A stretch of DNA of 64,000 nt, taken from contig NZ_JACVOQ010000005.1 of assembly GCF_018882325.1 (NCBI RefSeq), positions 124,001 through 188,000 on the forward strand. Reading direction: 5' to 3'. Under the pieces are notes generated by a model. The model was not told where the DNA came from, did not search any database, and was given only the letters and a program-made list of their open reading frames with translations. This DNA is from Polynucleobacter sp. 78F-HAINBA. Lineage in GTDB: Bacteria; Pseudomonadota; Gammaproteobacteria; Burkholderiales; Burkholderiaceae. This document shows, piece after piece, positions 47,979-57,497 of the stretch (position 1 is its first letter; the number at the start of each line of letters is the position of its first letter). The position numbers and the translations under genes were made by a program.

Positions 47979-48754
47979 CGCATCGCGCCCGTAAACGATT
48001 TGGCCAAAACTTTTTGCAAGACTCTGGAGTAATTTATTCCATCGTTGCGGCCATCAATCCTAGTGAAAATATGCACGTGATTGAAATTGGGCCCGGACTT
48101 GGCGCTCTAACAAGACCTTTATTAAGTAATTTGGACCATCTCGATCTTTTGGAAATTGATCGAGATTTAGTGGCGTATTGGAATCAAGAAAATCTCAAGG
48201 GTCTGAATGTTATAGAAGGTGATGCCCTCAAGTTTGATTTCTTAGAATGGGCAAATGCACGCCCAACTAACAGCGGTCTTTGTAAGGTGGTTGGTAACTT
48301 GCCTTACAACATCTCCTCGCCATTACTCTTCCATCTCGTTTCGGCTGCCCATGCAATTGATGAGCAGGTATTTATGCTCCAGGCTGAAGTCGTCGAGCGC
48401 ATGGTCTCCAAGGCTGGTGGTTCTGAATTCAGCAGACTTTCAGTCATGCTGCAGGCTCGCTACGACATGGAGCAAGTTTTAGAAGTTCCGCCTGAAGCTT
48501 TTGATCCGCAGCCTAAAGTTAATTCCGCTGTAGTGCGTATGATTCCGCGACGAGATTTCAATTTAAGTGATGCGCAGTGGCATGCTTTGGAAAAAGTAGT
48601 GGCAGCAGCGTTTTCTCAAAGAAGAAAAATGCTGCGCACTAACTTATCAGCCTTTGCTGATCGATTGTCTTTATCTGAATCAGAATTAAAAGCGCGCGCT
48701 CAGGATATTCCGGTGGAGCGCTATATTGAGTGGGCCAAAACTTTAGCCCAGTAA
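47975..48754 (+). CDS. rsmA: 16S rRNA (adenine1518/1519-N6)-dimethyltransferase
   Basis: A 259-residue KsgA/RsmA methyltransferase. RKRFGQNFLQD opens the protein, the SAM motif is IEIGPGLGALTRPLL near 36, and the catalytic NLPYNISSPLLFHL is near 108. It dimethylates two adenines in helix 45 late in 30S assembly. It overlaps pdxA by 4 bases (ATGA). It is convergent with plsC; no T-run terminator is visible in the 10-bp gap. Confidence 0.98.
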   Translation: MTHRARKRFGQNFLQDSGVIYSIVAAINPSENMHVIEIGPGLGALTRPLLSNLDHLDLLEIDRDLVAYWNQENLKGLNVIEGDALKFDFLEWANARPTNSGLCKVVGNLPYNISSPLLFHLVSAAHAIDEQVFMLQAEVVERMVSKAGGSEFSRLSVMLQARYDMEQVLEVPPEAFDPQPKVNSAVVRMIPRRDFNLSDAQWHALEKVVAAAFSQRRKMLRTNLSAFADRLSLSESELKARAQDIPVERYIEWAKTLAQ

Positions 48755-48764
48755 GCCTGCGGGT

Positions 48765-49499
48765 CTACTGGTAGGCAGTAGGATCAATCACTCGCATTTC
48801 AGCTTCAATCCACTTTTCCACTTCTTGATGCAGTTGCCCGCCAGTTTTTCCGGCAGAGGTAATGGCAGGGCCGATTGAGAAGATGACTGTTCCAGGTTGC
48901 TTTAGAAAGCTGTTCTTAGGCCAGCAACGACCCGCGTTGTGGGCAATTGGGATAACGAGTGCTTCAGTAGCGCTCGCAAGCCTAGCGCCACCTTTGCTGT
49001 AAGGCTGATGTGATCCCGTGGGGGTTCTGGTGCCTTCCGGAAACAACAAAATCCATTTACCTTCACTTAAGCGCTTTTTGCCTTGTCCGACCACTGAGAG
49101 TGCGGCGGTTTCTTTGCTATTGCGATTGATGTGAATCATCTTGAGTAAGGCTAAAGCCCAGCCAAAGAAAGGAATCCAGAGCAATTCTCTTTTGAAAACA
49201 AAGCAGACTTGCTTAGGAAGCTTGGCAATATAAAAAATGGTTTCGTAAGCAGATTGATGTTTACTCAGCACAACAACGGGTTTATCCAAAACCGCCATCA
49301 TGTTTTCCATCCCACGAATTTCGTAACGAATTCCACAGAGTGGCTGCAAGATCCAGATTACAACCTTATTCCAGAGTCCAATAAAGCGATAGCGATTCTC
49401 GGGGTTGAGGAATGGAAAAACGAGGATGCAGAGTATTGACCAGATCGGTGTAAATATCAGCAAGAAGAGGGTAAATAGAGCTGAGCGAATAAAAGTCAT
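48765..49499 (-). CDS. plsC: 1-acyl-sn-glycerol-3-phosphate acyltransferase
   Basis: A 244-residue membrane acyltransferase making phosphatidic acid. A hydrophobic N-terminus (about 1-30) anchors it. The catalytic block is SKHQSAYE near 80, an HX4E variant of the usual HX4D, and the second block is LLFPEGTRTP near 155. The ATG at 49499 is chosen because an earlier ATG at 49538 would overlap gmhB and add a hydrophilic stretch. It follows gmhB by 7 bp. Confidence 0.92.
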   Translation of the reverse strand: MTFIRSALFTLFLLIFTPIWSILCILVFPFLNPENRYRFIGLWNKVVIWILQPLCGIRYEIRGMENMMAVLDKPVVVLSKHQSAYETIFYIAKLPKQVCFVFKRELLWIPFFGWALALLKMIHINRNSKETAALSVVGQGKKRLSEGKWILLFPEGTRTPTGSHQPYSKGGARLASATEALVIPIAHNAGRCWPKNSFLKQPGTVIFSIGPAITSAGKTGGQLHQEVEKWIEAEMRVIDPTAYQ

Positions 49500-49506
49500 A
49501 TTTGCA

Positions 49507-50079
49507 TTAAACCTTATCTTGTAAGAGTGCATTCGCAAATGCCATCAAATCCGCATGAATCTGGGTGCCTTCCGGGAGGTCGCCTTTATCTAAAGTTTTA
49601 CTGCCTTTGCCAGTTAATACTAAATGCGGGCTAGCGCCAAGAGCAACACCTGCTTGCAGGTCACGTAAGGAGTCGCCCACAATTGGCACCCCCAATAACG
49701 GTGTGGCGCTCTGATTCTTTTTGTAGCGTAGGGCAATCTCTTTCATCATCCCTGGCAACGGCTTGCGGCAATCGCATGCATTGGCATCGGTATGCGGACA
49801 GAAGAAAATGCTGTCTATGTGACCACCCAAAGGCTTGAGTAGTTTATCCATCTTGCCATGCATAGCATGGAGATCGTTGATATTGAAATAGCCCCGCGCC
49901 AAACCAGACTGGTTAGTTGCTATGGCAATTTGATAGCCCGCTTGATTGAGTAGTGCAATTGCTTCAAGGCTGCCGGGTAGCGGAATCCACTCATCACTCG
50001 ACTTCACATAATCATCTCGATCTTCATTGATCACGCCATCGCGATCAAGAATGATTAGTTTAGAAGAGCTGATGCTCAT
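49507..50079 (-). CDS. gmhB: D-glycero-beta-D-manno-heptose 1,7-bisphosphate 7-phosphatase
   Basis: A 190-residue HAD phosphatase of ADP-heptose synthesis for the LPS inner core. The nucleophile motif is LDRDGVINEDRDDY near 11. The zinc-binding loop FFCPHTDANACDCRKP near 98 is the GmhB hallmark, and GVPIVGDSLRDLQAG near 135 holds the last HAD motif. It overlaps glyS by 4 bases (ATGA). plsC follows, giving the glyQ-glyS-gmhB-plsC order common in Burkholderiales. Confidence 0.95.
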   Translation of the reverse strand: MSISSSKLIILDRDGVINEDRDDYVKSSDEWIPLPGSLEAIALLNQAGYQIAIATNQSGLARGYFNINDLHAMHGKMDKLLKPLGGHIDSIFFCPHTDANACDCRKPLPGMMKEIALRYKKNQSATPLLGVPIVGDSLRDLQAGVALGASPHLVLTGKGSKTLDKGDLPEGTQIHADLMAFANALLQDKV

Positions 50080-52214
50080 GCTAATTTGCCGAGGTCGGCA
50101 ATGAGATTCATTTTCTGGTGAAGTTGTTGCAGGAGAGCCAGGCGGTTATCGCGCAACTCTGGATTTGGATCCATCACCATGACATCGGCAAAGAACTGAT
50201 CAATTGGGGCGCTGAGAGCAACGAGTGCTTTCAATAGTTCCACGAACTGACGTTTTTCGTAAGCCGCTGTCAGTGTTGGAGTCAGTTTCTCAAGCGCTTG
50301 ATGCAGTGCGATTTCGGCAGGAAGCTGCAAAAGCGTGCTTGAGCAATTCACCGGAATAGCAGTAGCATTCTTTTTCAAGATATTGCTGATGCGTTTATTG
50401 GCGGCAGCTAACTGGGCAGCTTCTGCCAAGGCATTAAATTCACGTAAGGCAGTTAAGCGATCAATTAAGTCATTGAGCTGGGCTGGTGACTGACTTAATA
50501 CGGCATCAATCTCTTCAGTAGTAAACGGCTTACCTGCAACGGCTTGGTCGCGTAAGTAAGCGCGGAGACGATCAATGATGAAGGCGTAAATATCTTCTGC
50601 TTTAGCTTTTTCTTGAACGTCTTTTTGCGGAAATTGTTTGCGTGCTAGTTCAATTAATTCTGGCAGGCTTAGGCTAAGGTTCTTTTCTAGCAAGAGACGG
50701 CAGATTCCGAGAGCATGACGACGTAGAGCATAGGGGTCTTTATCACCAGTAGGCGCAAGACCAACACCCCAAATACCGACGAGAGTCTCAAGCTTGTCTG
50801 CAATCGCTAGGATGGTACCAGTTTGACTTTGAGGCAAAGCATCACCAGCAAAGCGTGGCATGTAATGTTCGCTGCAAGCAGATGCTACTTCGGCATTTTC
50901 GCCATCATGCGTTGCATAGTAGCGACCCATGATCCCCTGAAGCTCTGGGAACTCGCCAACCATATCGGTTAACAAATCAGTTTTAGCAATTTCAGCAGCA
51001 CGGCTAGCTAGCGCCTCATCAGCTGATAGAGCTTTGGCAATACCTACGGCAATTCCTTGAACACGCTTGGTGCGGTCCAGTTGATTGCCGAGCTGATTGT
51101 GATAAACCACTTTTCCAAGATCAGCTACGCGGGATGCCAGTGGGCGTTTTTGATCTTGCTGAAAGAAGAAACGTGCATCAGATAGACGTGGGCGAACTAC
51201 GCGCTCGTTACCGGAAATAATTGCTTCTGGCTTATCAGTTTCAATATTAGAAACAATGAGGAAACGATTGCGTAACTTACCTTGCCTGTCAGTCAAAGCA
51301 AAGTATTTTTGATTAGTCTGCATTGTCAGAATCAAGCATTCTTGTGGAACCTCTAAGAATTCTTGATCAAAATGACACTCATAGATTGCTGGCCACTCAA
51401 CTAAAGCGGTCACTTCATCTAACAGACTCTCAGGCATCAACACTAAATCAGTGCCAGCAGCTTTTGATAGGGCGGACTCGATAAATTCACGACGCTTGTT
51501 AAAGCTTGGCAATACTTTTGCTTTAGTGCTGAGATCAGATTCATATTGATCTGCAGAGGCAATCGTAATAACGCCAGGAGCTAAAAAGCGATGACCTTCT
51601 GTTTGGTTTTCTGCGTCAATGCCCAGTGCGCTGATATGTAATTTTTGCTTGCCATGCAGAGCGATGATGCGGTGTGCAGGACGTGCAAATTCAACATCTG
51701 CTAATTCACCATTTTTCTGCAGTACTTGGTAGTGCATCATTTTGGCAATGGGCAATTTACTCAGCGTCTGCTCGAGAGCTTGTTGTGCAGTTTGTTCTAA
51801 TGCTGCGCCTTTGGCGATGACATTGAGATACAGTGCTTCATTTTTTCCTTCACCGGATTTTTCTAAGGTGGAGAGGTCGATATCAGCGTAACCCAGGGAA
51901 GCCAATTTCTTTTGTAGTGGGGCAGTCGGCTTTCCATCAGCATCAAAAGCAATGCTGGTCGGTAGTAGTTTTTCACGAACTGGATAGTCTGGAGCTTGAC
52001 TTAAGACATTAGTTACCTGAACGGCAAGGCGACGCGGTGTAGCAAAGCTTGCAGCAACGGAGTTTTCGCTTAAGAGGCCAGCGGTCTGCAGTGTGGAAAA
52101 AATACCCTCACTAAAAGCATCGCCTAAGCGACGCAAAGATTTCGGTGGAAGCTCTTCGGTAAATACTTCAATCAGAAGATTGTCTGATTGAGAGAGGGAA
52201 TTCGGTGTACTCAT
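50076..52214 (-). CDS. glyS: Glycine--tRNA ligase beta subunit
   Basis: A 712-residue beta chain of the alpha2beta2 glycyl-tRNA synthetase, carrying the tRNA-binding parts. NLLIEVFTEELPPKSLRRL opens it, FATPRRLAVQV is near 60, MQTNQKYFAL is near 300, and an HD-like region and anticodon-binding DALR-type domain fill the C-terminus (GLAPTGDKDPYALRRHALG near 488). It is 16 bp after glyQ. Confidence 0.97.
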   Translation of the reverse strand: MSTPNSLSQSDNLLIEVFTEELPPKSLRRLGDAFSEGIFSTLQTAGLLSENSVAASFATPRRLAVQVTNVLSQAPDYPVREKLLPTSIAFDADGKPTAPLQKKLASLGYADIDLSTLEKSGEGKNEALYLNVIAKGAALEQTAQQALEQTLSKLPIAKMMHYQVLQKNGELADVEFARPAHRIIALHGKQKLHISALGIDAENQTEGHRFLAPGVITIASADQYESDLSTKAKVLPSFNKRREFIESALSKAAGTDLVLMPESLLDEVTALVEWPAIYECHFDQEFLEVPQECLILTMQTNQKYFALTDRQGKLRNRFLIVSNIETDKPEAIISGNERVVRPRLSDARFFFQQDQKRPLASRVADLGKVVYHNQLGNQLDRTKRVQGIAVGIAKALSADEALASRAAEIAKTDLLTDMVGEFPELQGIMGRYYATHDGENAEVASACSEHYMPRFAGDALPQSQTGTILAIADKLETLVGIWGVGLAPTGDKDPYALRRHALGICRLLLEKNLSLSLPELIELARKQFPQKDVQEKAKAEDIYAFIIDRLRAYLRDQAVAGKPFTTEEIDAVLSQSPAQLNDLIDRLTALREFNALAEAAQLAAANKRISNILKKNATAIPVNCSSTLLQLPAEIALHQALEKLTPTLTAAYEKRQFVELLKALVALSAPIDQFFADVMVMDPNPELRDNRLALLQQLHQKMNLIADLGKLA

Positions 52215-52230
52215 AATTAGATCGAGCTAC

Positions 52231-53115
52231 TTAGGCTTTGGATTGACGTTGGCACATCGGGAATCCCAACTTCTCACGAGACTCAAAGTAAGCCTGTGCT
52301 ACCGCGCGAGACAGATTTCGGATACGACCAATATAGGCGGCGCGCTCGGTCACTGAGATGGCGCCACGGGCATCCAGTAAATTAAAAGTATGTCCAGCCT
52401 TGAGTACCATTTCATAGGCAGGCAATGCTAATGGCACTTCCATCAAACGTTTGGCTTCACTTTCGTAATTAGTGAAGTTTGCAAACAATAGGTCAGTATT
52501 GGAGTGTTCAAAGTTGTAGCAAGACTGCTCCACTTCATTCTGGTGATACACATCACCATAAGAGATGCCATCGGCCCAAACAAGGTCGTATACGTTGGAG
52601 CAATTTTGGATGTACATCGCTAGGCGTTCGATACCGTAAGTGATCTCACCCAGAACAGGTTTGCAGTCAATGCCGCCAACTTGCTGGAAATAGGTGAACT
52701 GCGTTACTTCCATGCCGTTAAGCCAGACTTCCCAGCCTAAGCCCCATGCGCCCAAGGTTGGGTTTTCCCAGTCGTCCTCAACAAAACGCACATCGTTCTT
52801 TTGGAGATCGAGACCTAAGGCGGCAAGTGAGCCTAAGTAAAGCTCAAGAATGTTTTCTGGTGCAGGCTTAAGCACTACCTGGTACTGGTAGTAGTGCTGC
52901 AAACGATTTGGGTTCTCTCCATAGCGACCGTCTTTTGGTCTACGCGAAGGTTGGACGTAAGCGGCTTTCCATGGCTCAGGGCCAATGGCCCTCAAGAAAG
53001 TAGCTGTATGAGATGTACCGGCACCGACCTCAAGGTCAATAGGTTGCAAAAGGGCGCAACCTTGTTGGTCCCAGTAATCTTGGAGTTTGAGAATAATTTG
53101 CTGAAAAGTAAGCAT
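52231..53115 (-). CDS. glyQ: Glycine--tRNA ligase alpha subunit
   Basis: A 294-residue catalytic class II alpha chain. [26 protein letters not shown]-type N-terminus, [20 protein letters not shown] near 55 and [19 protein letters not shown] near 127 are signatures. A candidate -10 (TAAAAT) lies in the 60-bp gap after lnt, suggesting a promoter for glyQ-glyS-gmhB-plsC. Confidence 0.98.
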   Translation of the reverse strand: MLTFQQIILKLQDYWDQQGCALLQPIDLEVGAGTSHTATFLRAIGPEPWKAAYVQPSRRPKDGRYGENPNRLQHYYQYQVVLKPAPENILELYLGSLAALGLDLQKNDVRFVEDDWENPTLGAWGLGWEVWLNGMEVTQFTYFQQVGGIDCKPVLGEITYGIERLAMYIQNCSNVYDLVWADGISYGDVYHQNEVEQSCYNFEHSNTDLLFANFTNYESEAKRLMEVPLALPAYEMVLKAGHTFNLLDARGAISVTERAAYIGRIRNLSRAVAQAYFESREKLGFPMCQRQSKA

Positions 53116-53175
53116 GATTTACCTGGCTAAGCCTTTGATTTTACATGGCTAAGCTAGTGAACCATGAAATAGCGA

Positions 53176-54699
53176 TTAGATTCGTTTTTGGCGAATCAGA
53201 CCCAAGATAAGCAAGAGACAAGAAAGGCTCAAAATAGGCGCATTTCCCCAAATCACATAAGGGGTTGTGCCTGAGTAGGCTTGAATCTTGAGGCTAAGTA
53301 CACCTTGGGTAAATTCGCCTAACTGAGACAAGATCTTGCCGTCTGGCCCAAGCGCTGCCGTAATACCCGTATTTGTGGCGCGTAGAGCTGGCAGTCCAGT
53401 CTCCAGGGAGCGCAGCTGCGATAGACGTAATTGTTGCGCTGGTGCTTGGGAATCCCCAAACCAGGCCAAATTAGTCATATTAATCAACAGGTTGACGGGT
53501 TTAGTGCTTCGATGAATTCGGGAGGCCAATTCCCCGCCAAAGACATCTTCATAGCAAATAGTGATCGCCGCCTGAATAGCATCTTTACCTGGGCGAACAA
53601 TACTGAAAGGGGCTTGATCTAATCTGCCACGGGCAAAGTCACTCATGGGGACATGGAAGGCATTCACAAACCAATGAAATCCAGGTGGAATAAATTCCCC
53701 AAAAGGCACCAAGTGAGACTTGTCATATTGATAACTTGGCGTACCGGGAGAAAGTCCAAGGGCGCGGTTGGTGTATTTCACTTCGGTGGAGTCGTGCGAC
53801 TCCCCAATGACACCAAGCAATACATTGCTGGAGGTATTCGTGGAAAACTGTTGGAGAGATCCCAGTAAACCATTGGGAAGATTGCTCTGGGGCCAAGGGT
53901 AAGCAGTCTCTGGAGTAATGATGAGATCGGCCGATTGGCTCTCAATGGCATTGGTATAAAAACTAAATTGTTCTTCAATAGCTTTGGGGTTGAACTTCAG
54001 GCTTTGCTCAAAATTCCCCTGAATTAAACGAACGCTGAGTGGCTCGCCAATCGGTTTTGTGAAAGTCCAAAAGCCCGCGAGTTGCGCAAGTACGACAGCG
54101 GAAATAATGCAGGCAGAACTAAAGACAATATTTTTTCTTAGCTGCGTAATCTCCCAAGAAATCCACACCGCTAAAAATGTGCAGGCTAGGCCCCCGAAGA
54201 ATGGTGCCGCTGGTGCGAATGGACCATTGAATTGCGCTTCAGCAAATCCCATCCAAGGAAAGCCAGTGAGTACTACGCTACGGAGGTATTCAATGAGCAC
54301 CCAAGAGGCTGCTAGCACTAGACCTGTTAGATATTTTCGTCTACGCAGGCAAAGGGAAAGTGAGGCGCTAGAGAAAAATAAAGCCATACCAGCGGCTAGT
54401 AAAAATACCGCTAAGCAAGAAACCACAGCATGCATTCCACCTATGTCATGCAGGCTAATGTAGATCCACCATAGACCCAGAACGAAGTAACCTAGGCCAA
54501 ATGCCATTCCAGAAATAAATTGATTTTTAATGGAGGGAATGGATTGCCGACCCATTCGCCACCAAATTAAACTCAAGATGGGGATTTGTATCCAGCCACC
54601 ATGGGGTAGTTCTGCAGCAGCAGCCAGCAATGCCCCTAGAAAAAATAGCGCCAATAAATTGACGCCATTGCTTAGTCTTGTTGATTGCCGATCAATCAA
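53176..54699 (-). CDS. lnt: Apolipoprotein N-acyltransferase
   Basis: A 507-residue inner-membrane enzyme adding the third acyl chain to lipoproteins. About seven hydrophobic segments occupy 1-215 and the C-terminus. The nitrilase domain carries the triad: glutamate in IITPETAYPWP near 262, lysine in DKSHLVPFGEF near 330 and cysteine in ITICYEDVFGGE near 386. The start is a TTG at 54699; no ATG precedes the first membrane segment and gagaa lies at the corC stop. It is 8 bp after corC. Confidence 0.95.
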   Translation of the reverse strand: MIDRQSTRLSNGVNLLALFFLGALLAAAAELPHGGWIQIPILSLIWWRMGRQSIPSIKNQFISGMAFGLGYFVLGLWWIYISLHDIGGMHAVVSCLAVFLLAAGMALFFSSASLSLCLRRRKYLTGLVLAASWVLIEYLRSVVLTGFPWMGFAEAQFNGPFAPAAPFFGGLACTFLAVWISWEITQLRKNIVFSSACIISAVVLAQLAGFWTFTKPIGEPLSVRLIQGNFEQSLKFNPKAIEEQFSFYTNAIESQSADLIITPETAYPWPQSNLPNGLLGSLQQFSTNTSSNVLLGVIGESHDSTEVKYTNRALGLSPGTPSYQYDKSHLVPFGEFIPPGFHWFVNAFHVPMSDFARGRLDQAPFSIVRPGKDAIQAAITICYEDVFGGELASRIHRSTKPVNLLINMTNLAWFGDSQAPAQQLRLSQLRSLETGLPALRATNTGITAALGPDGKILSQLGEFTQGVLSLKIQAYSGTTPYVIWGNAPILSLSCLLLILGLIRQKRI

Positions 54700-54707
54700 A
54701 GTAATTC

Positions 54708-55547
54708 TCAGGAAGATTTTTTCGGGAGTTGTCGCGCAAGCAGGATGTGAATCTGTCTTGGGTCAGCACGCTGAACCTCAAATTCAATTCCGTTGATCTC
54801 AATTAACTCACCCATCTTTGGCACTCGGCCAAGATGCTGAATGACTAAGCCTGCAACCGTTTCAATATCGTCATCATGGAATTGGGTGCCTAGCGTCTCG
54901 TTAAATTGCTCGAGCTCAGTGATGCCTTTAACCCGGATATCACCATTGTCTAAAGAGATGAGGTTATCTGCCTCTTCATCAATATCATGCTCATCTTCAA
55001 TATCGCCAACAATTTGTTCTAGTACATCTTCAATCGTAATTACACCTGCAACGCCGCTGTATTCATCTACAACAATCGCTAAGTGATTGCGGTTGTCTTT
55101 GAAGTCACGCAGCAAAACGCTTAAACGTTTAGATTCTGGAATAAATACTGCGGGGCGAAGCCAGTCACGCACTTGAAAATCTTTTTCAGTCGAGTGGCGC
55201 AATAAATCTTTTGCTAGCAAGGTGCCAATGACGTTGTCACGGCTACCCTCAAATACAGGAAAGCGGGAGTGAGCGGCAGTAATCACGCTCTTGATAATTT
55301 CTGACAGGGGTTGATTGATATCAATCCAGTCAATCTGGGCTCTAGGAATCAAAATATCACGAGCAGACAATTGACCCACTTGGAATACGCCCTCAATCAT
55401 GGAGAGGGCATCTGCATCAATTAAGCCTTCTGTTTGGGCTTCTCTGAGGGTATCAATCAGTTCTTGACGACGCTCTGTTGGGCTGGTTGGCTGTGGCGTT
55501 AAAAAATCGGCCAAGCGTTCTAAAAGGGATTTATTGGGGTCAGGCAT
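54708..55547 (-). CDS. corC: CorC/YbeX-type CBS-domain protein
   Basis: A 279-residue cytoplasmic protein of the CorC/HlyC family, linked to Mg2+/Co2+ efflux. Two CBS domains lie at about 65-185 (ARDILIPRAQIDWID and HLAIVVDEYSGVAGVITIEDVLEQIVG split by its turns). The CorC_HlyC C-terminal domain (about 200-279) follows. It lies between ybeY and lnt, as ybeX does in E. coli. Confidence 0.93.
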   Translation of the reverse strand: MPDPNKSLLERLADFLTPQPTSPTERRQELIDTLREAQTEGLIDADALSMIEGVFQVGQLSARDILIPRAQIDWIDINQPLSEIIKSVITAAHSRFPVFEGSRDNVIGTLLAKDLLRHSTEKDFQVRDWLRPAVFIPESKRLSVLLRDFKDNRNHLAIVVDEYSGVAGVITIEDVLEQIVGDIEDEHDIDEEADNLISLDNGDIRVKGITELEQFNETLGTQFHDDDIETVAGLVIQHLGRVPKMGELIEINGIEFEVQRADPRQIHILLARQLPKKSS

Positions 55548-55603
55548 ATAGCAAGAATATCGTAGAAATAAGTAAATTCAATGAAGGAAGTCGTAAAGAT
55601 GCT

Positions 55604-56080
55604 TTAAATAGGTGCGTAGGGATTGGCAAATCCTAAAGATTTCAGGAGGATGATTTCCTTGCCTTCCATCTTTTTTGCATCTTTATCGTTCTCATGGTCA
55701 AGGCCTTGAGCATGCAGGCAGCCATGAATAATCAGGTGAGCCAAATGGGCCTTAACAGCTTTGCTTTGGTCGAATGCCTCTTTTTGAATTACAGGAAGAC
55801 AAAAAATAATATCGGCAGCTAAAGTTTTTTTGCTGAGTTCGTATGGGAAGGTGAGCACATTAGTCGCATAGTCTTTACTGCGAAAAGCAAAGTTCAGTTT
55901 TTTACCTTCAGCCGCATTAACAAAGCGCAGAGTGATGAGCCCGTTCAATTGAACTGCTGATTTCACCCATTTTTTAATTACTCCTAAAGATGCAATCGCA
56001 AGAACTTTATCTTCAATAGCGGCGCTAGCAAATTGAATATCGATCTCTAATTTAGAGGGGGGTGCTTGCTTAGTTGTCAT
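55604..56080 (-). CDS. ybeY: Endoribonuclease / rRNA maturation factor YbeY
   Basis: A 158-residue metalloprotein for 16S rRNA 3'-end maturation and ribosome quality control. The zinc motif HLIIHGCLHAQGLDHEND supplies three histidines near residue 122. NVLTFPYE near 75 is also conserved. The start is uncertain: the ATG at 56080 lies one base after the miaB stop; ATGs at 56092 and 56110 would overlap miaB. phoH (ybeZ), which usually lies between miaB and ybeY, is absent here. Confidence 0.9.
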   Translation of the reverse strand: MTTKQAPPSKLEIDIQFASAAIEDKVLAIASLGVIKKWVKSAVQLNGLITLRFVNAAEGKKLNFAFRSKDYATNVLTFPYELSKKTLAADIIFCLPVIQKEAFDQSKAVKAHLAHLIIHGCLHAQGLDHENDKDAKKMEGKEIILLKSLGFANPYAPI

Positions 56081-56081
56081 C

Positions 56082-57440
56082 TTAATGGGCATGAGTGAGG
56101 GTGGATTCACTAATCAGATCACCTCGAAGGGTGTAGTTCAGTACTTCGGTAATGCGGATATCTACCATTTGGCCGATGAGTAATTCAATATCGTGATCTG
56201 GCGCAGTAAAGTGAATTACGCGATTGTTGGCGGCGCGACCTTGTAAGTTCACGCCATCCTTTGCAAGCCCTTCAACAAGTACTCGCTCGGTATTGCCCAG
56301 CATATTTTTGCTAATCTGATTTGCTTGTGATTCCACTAGAGCAAGCAGTGTTTGCAGGCGCTTGAGTTTGACCTCATAAGGAGTGTCATCACTCAGATTC
56401 GCCGCGGGAGTGCCAGGCCGTGCGCTGAAGATAAAGCAAAAGCTGTTATCAAAATTGAGCTCTTCAACCATCTTGAGTAACTTTGCAAAGTCTTCAGCGG
56501 TCTCGCCCGGAAACCCAACAATAAAGTCACTAGACAGCGTCAGATCGGGTCTCACAGCACGCATCTTACGGATAATGCTTTTGTATTCTAGGGCGGTATA
56601 GCCGCGTTTCATTGCGGATAAAACAGAGTCTGATGCATGCTGCACTGGCAAATGCAAATGACTTACTAGCTTAGGAACTTTTGCATAGACATCAATTAAG
56701 CGCTGGGTAAATTCTTTTGGGTGACTAGTAGTAAAGCGAATTCTTTCTACACCGGGGATTTCGGCGATGTATTCGATGAGCAAAGCAAAGTCTGCGATCT
56801 CTTCTGTATCACCCATCTTGCCAAGGTAAGCATTCACATTCTGACCAAGCAAGACAATTTCTTTGACGCCTTGAGCTGCAAGACCAGCCACTTCGGTCAA
56901 AACATCATCAAAAGGGCGCGACACTTCTTCGCCCCGAGTGTAAGGAACTACGCAGTAGCTGCAGTACTTTGAGCAGCCTTCCATGATGGAGACGTAAGCA
57001 GAGCCTCGAGTTTGACGAGAGGCAGGGAGGTGATCAAACTTTTCAATTTCTGGAAAAGAGATGTCTACCTGAGATCGGCCGGTCTCGCGACGTTGTGCAA
57101 TGAGGTCAGATAGGCGATGTAAGGTTTGCGGTCCGAAGACAACATCGACATACGGTGCTCTACTGATAATTTGTTGACCCTCTTGGCTGGCAACGCAGCC
57201 ACCCACGCCAATCAATAAATTGGGTTTGGTTTTCTTAAGCTCGCGTAAGCGACCTAAGTCAGAGAACACCTTGTCTTCTGCCTTTTCACGAATAGAGCAG
57301 GTGTTCAACAGAACCACATCTGCATCTTCGGGGGTGTCAGTCATGACCATGCCTTCATCGGCATGTAAGAGGTCGGCCATCTTGCCCGAGTCGTACTCGT
57401 TCATTTGACAGCCAAAGGTTTTGATATAGAGCTTTTTCAT
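56082..57440 (-). CDS. miaB: tRNA-2-methylthio-N6-dimethylallyladenosine synthase
   Basis: A 452-residue radical-SAM methylthiotransferase modifying A37 of tRNAs. The N-terminal UPF0004 domain carries cysteines in [14 protein letters not shown] near 10, [12 protein letters not shown] near 46 and GGCVASQEG near 80. The radical SAM triad is [15 protein letters not shown] near 154. A C-terminal TRAM domain lies at about 380-445. Confidence 0.97.
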   Translation of the reverse strand: MKKLYIKTFGCQMNEYDSGKMADLLHADEGMVMTDTPEDADVVLLNTCSIREKAEDKVFSDLGRLRELKKTKPNLLIGVGGCVASQEGQQIISRAPYVDVVFGPQTLHRLSDLIAQRRETGRSQVDISFPEIEKFDHLPASRQTRGSAYVSIMEGCSKYCSYCVVPYTRGEEVSRPFDDVLTEVAGLAAQGVKEIVLLGQNVNAYLGKMGDTEEIADFALLIEYIAEIPGVERIRFTTSHPKEFTQRLIDVYAKVPKLVSHLHLPVQHASDSVLSAMKRGYTALEYKSIIRKMRAVRPDLTLSSDFIVGFPGETAEDFAKLLKMVEELNFDNSFCFIFSARPGTPAANLSDDTPYEVKLKRLQTLLALVESQANQISKNMLGNTERVLVEGLAKDGVNLQGRAANNRVIHFTAPDHDIELLIGQMVDIRITEVLNYTLRGDLISESTLTHAH

Positions 57441-57497
57441 ATGCCGTTCTCAGGTTTATAGCTGGGGGCGAAGCTCAGATTTTACGGGATAAGGCGT

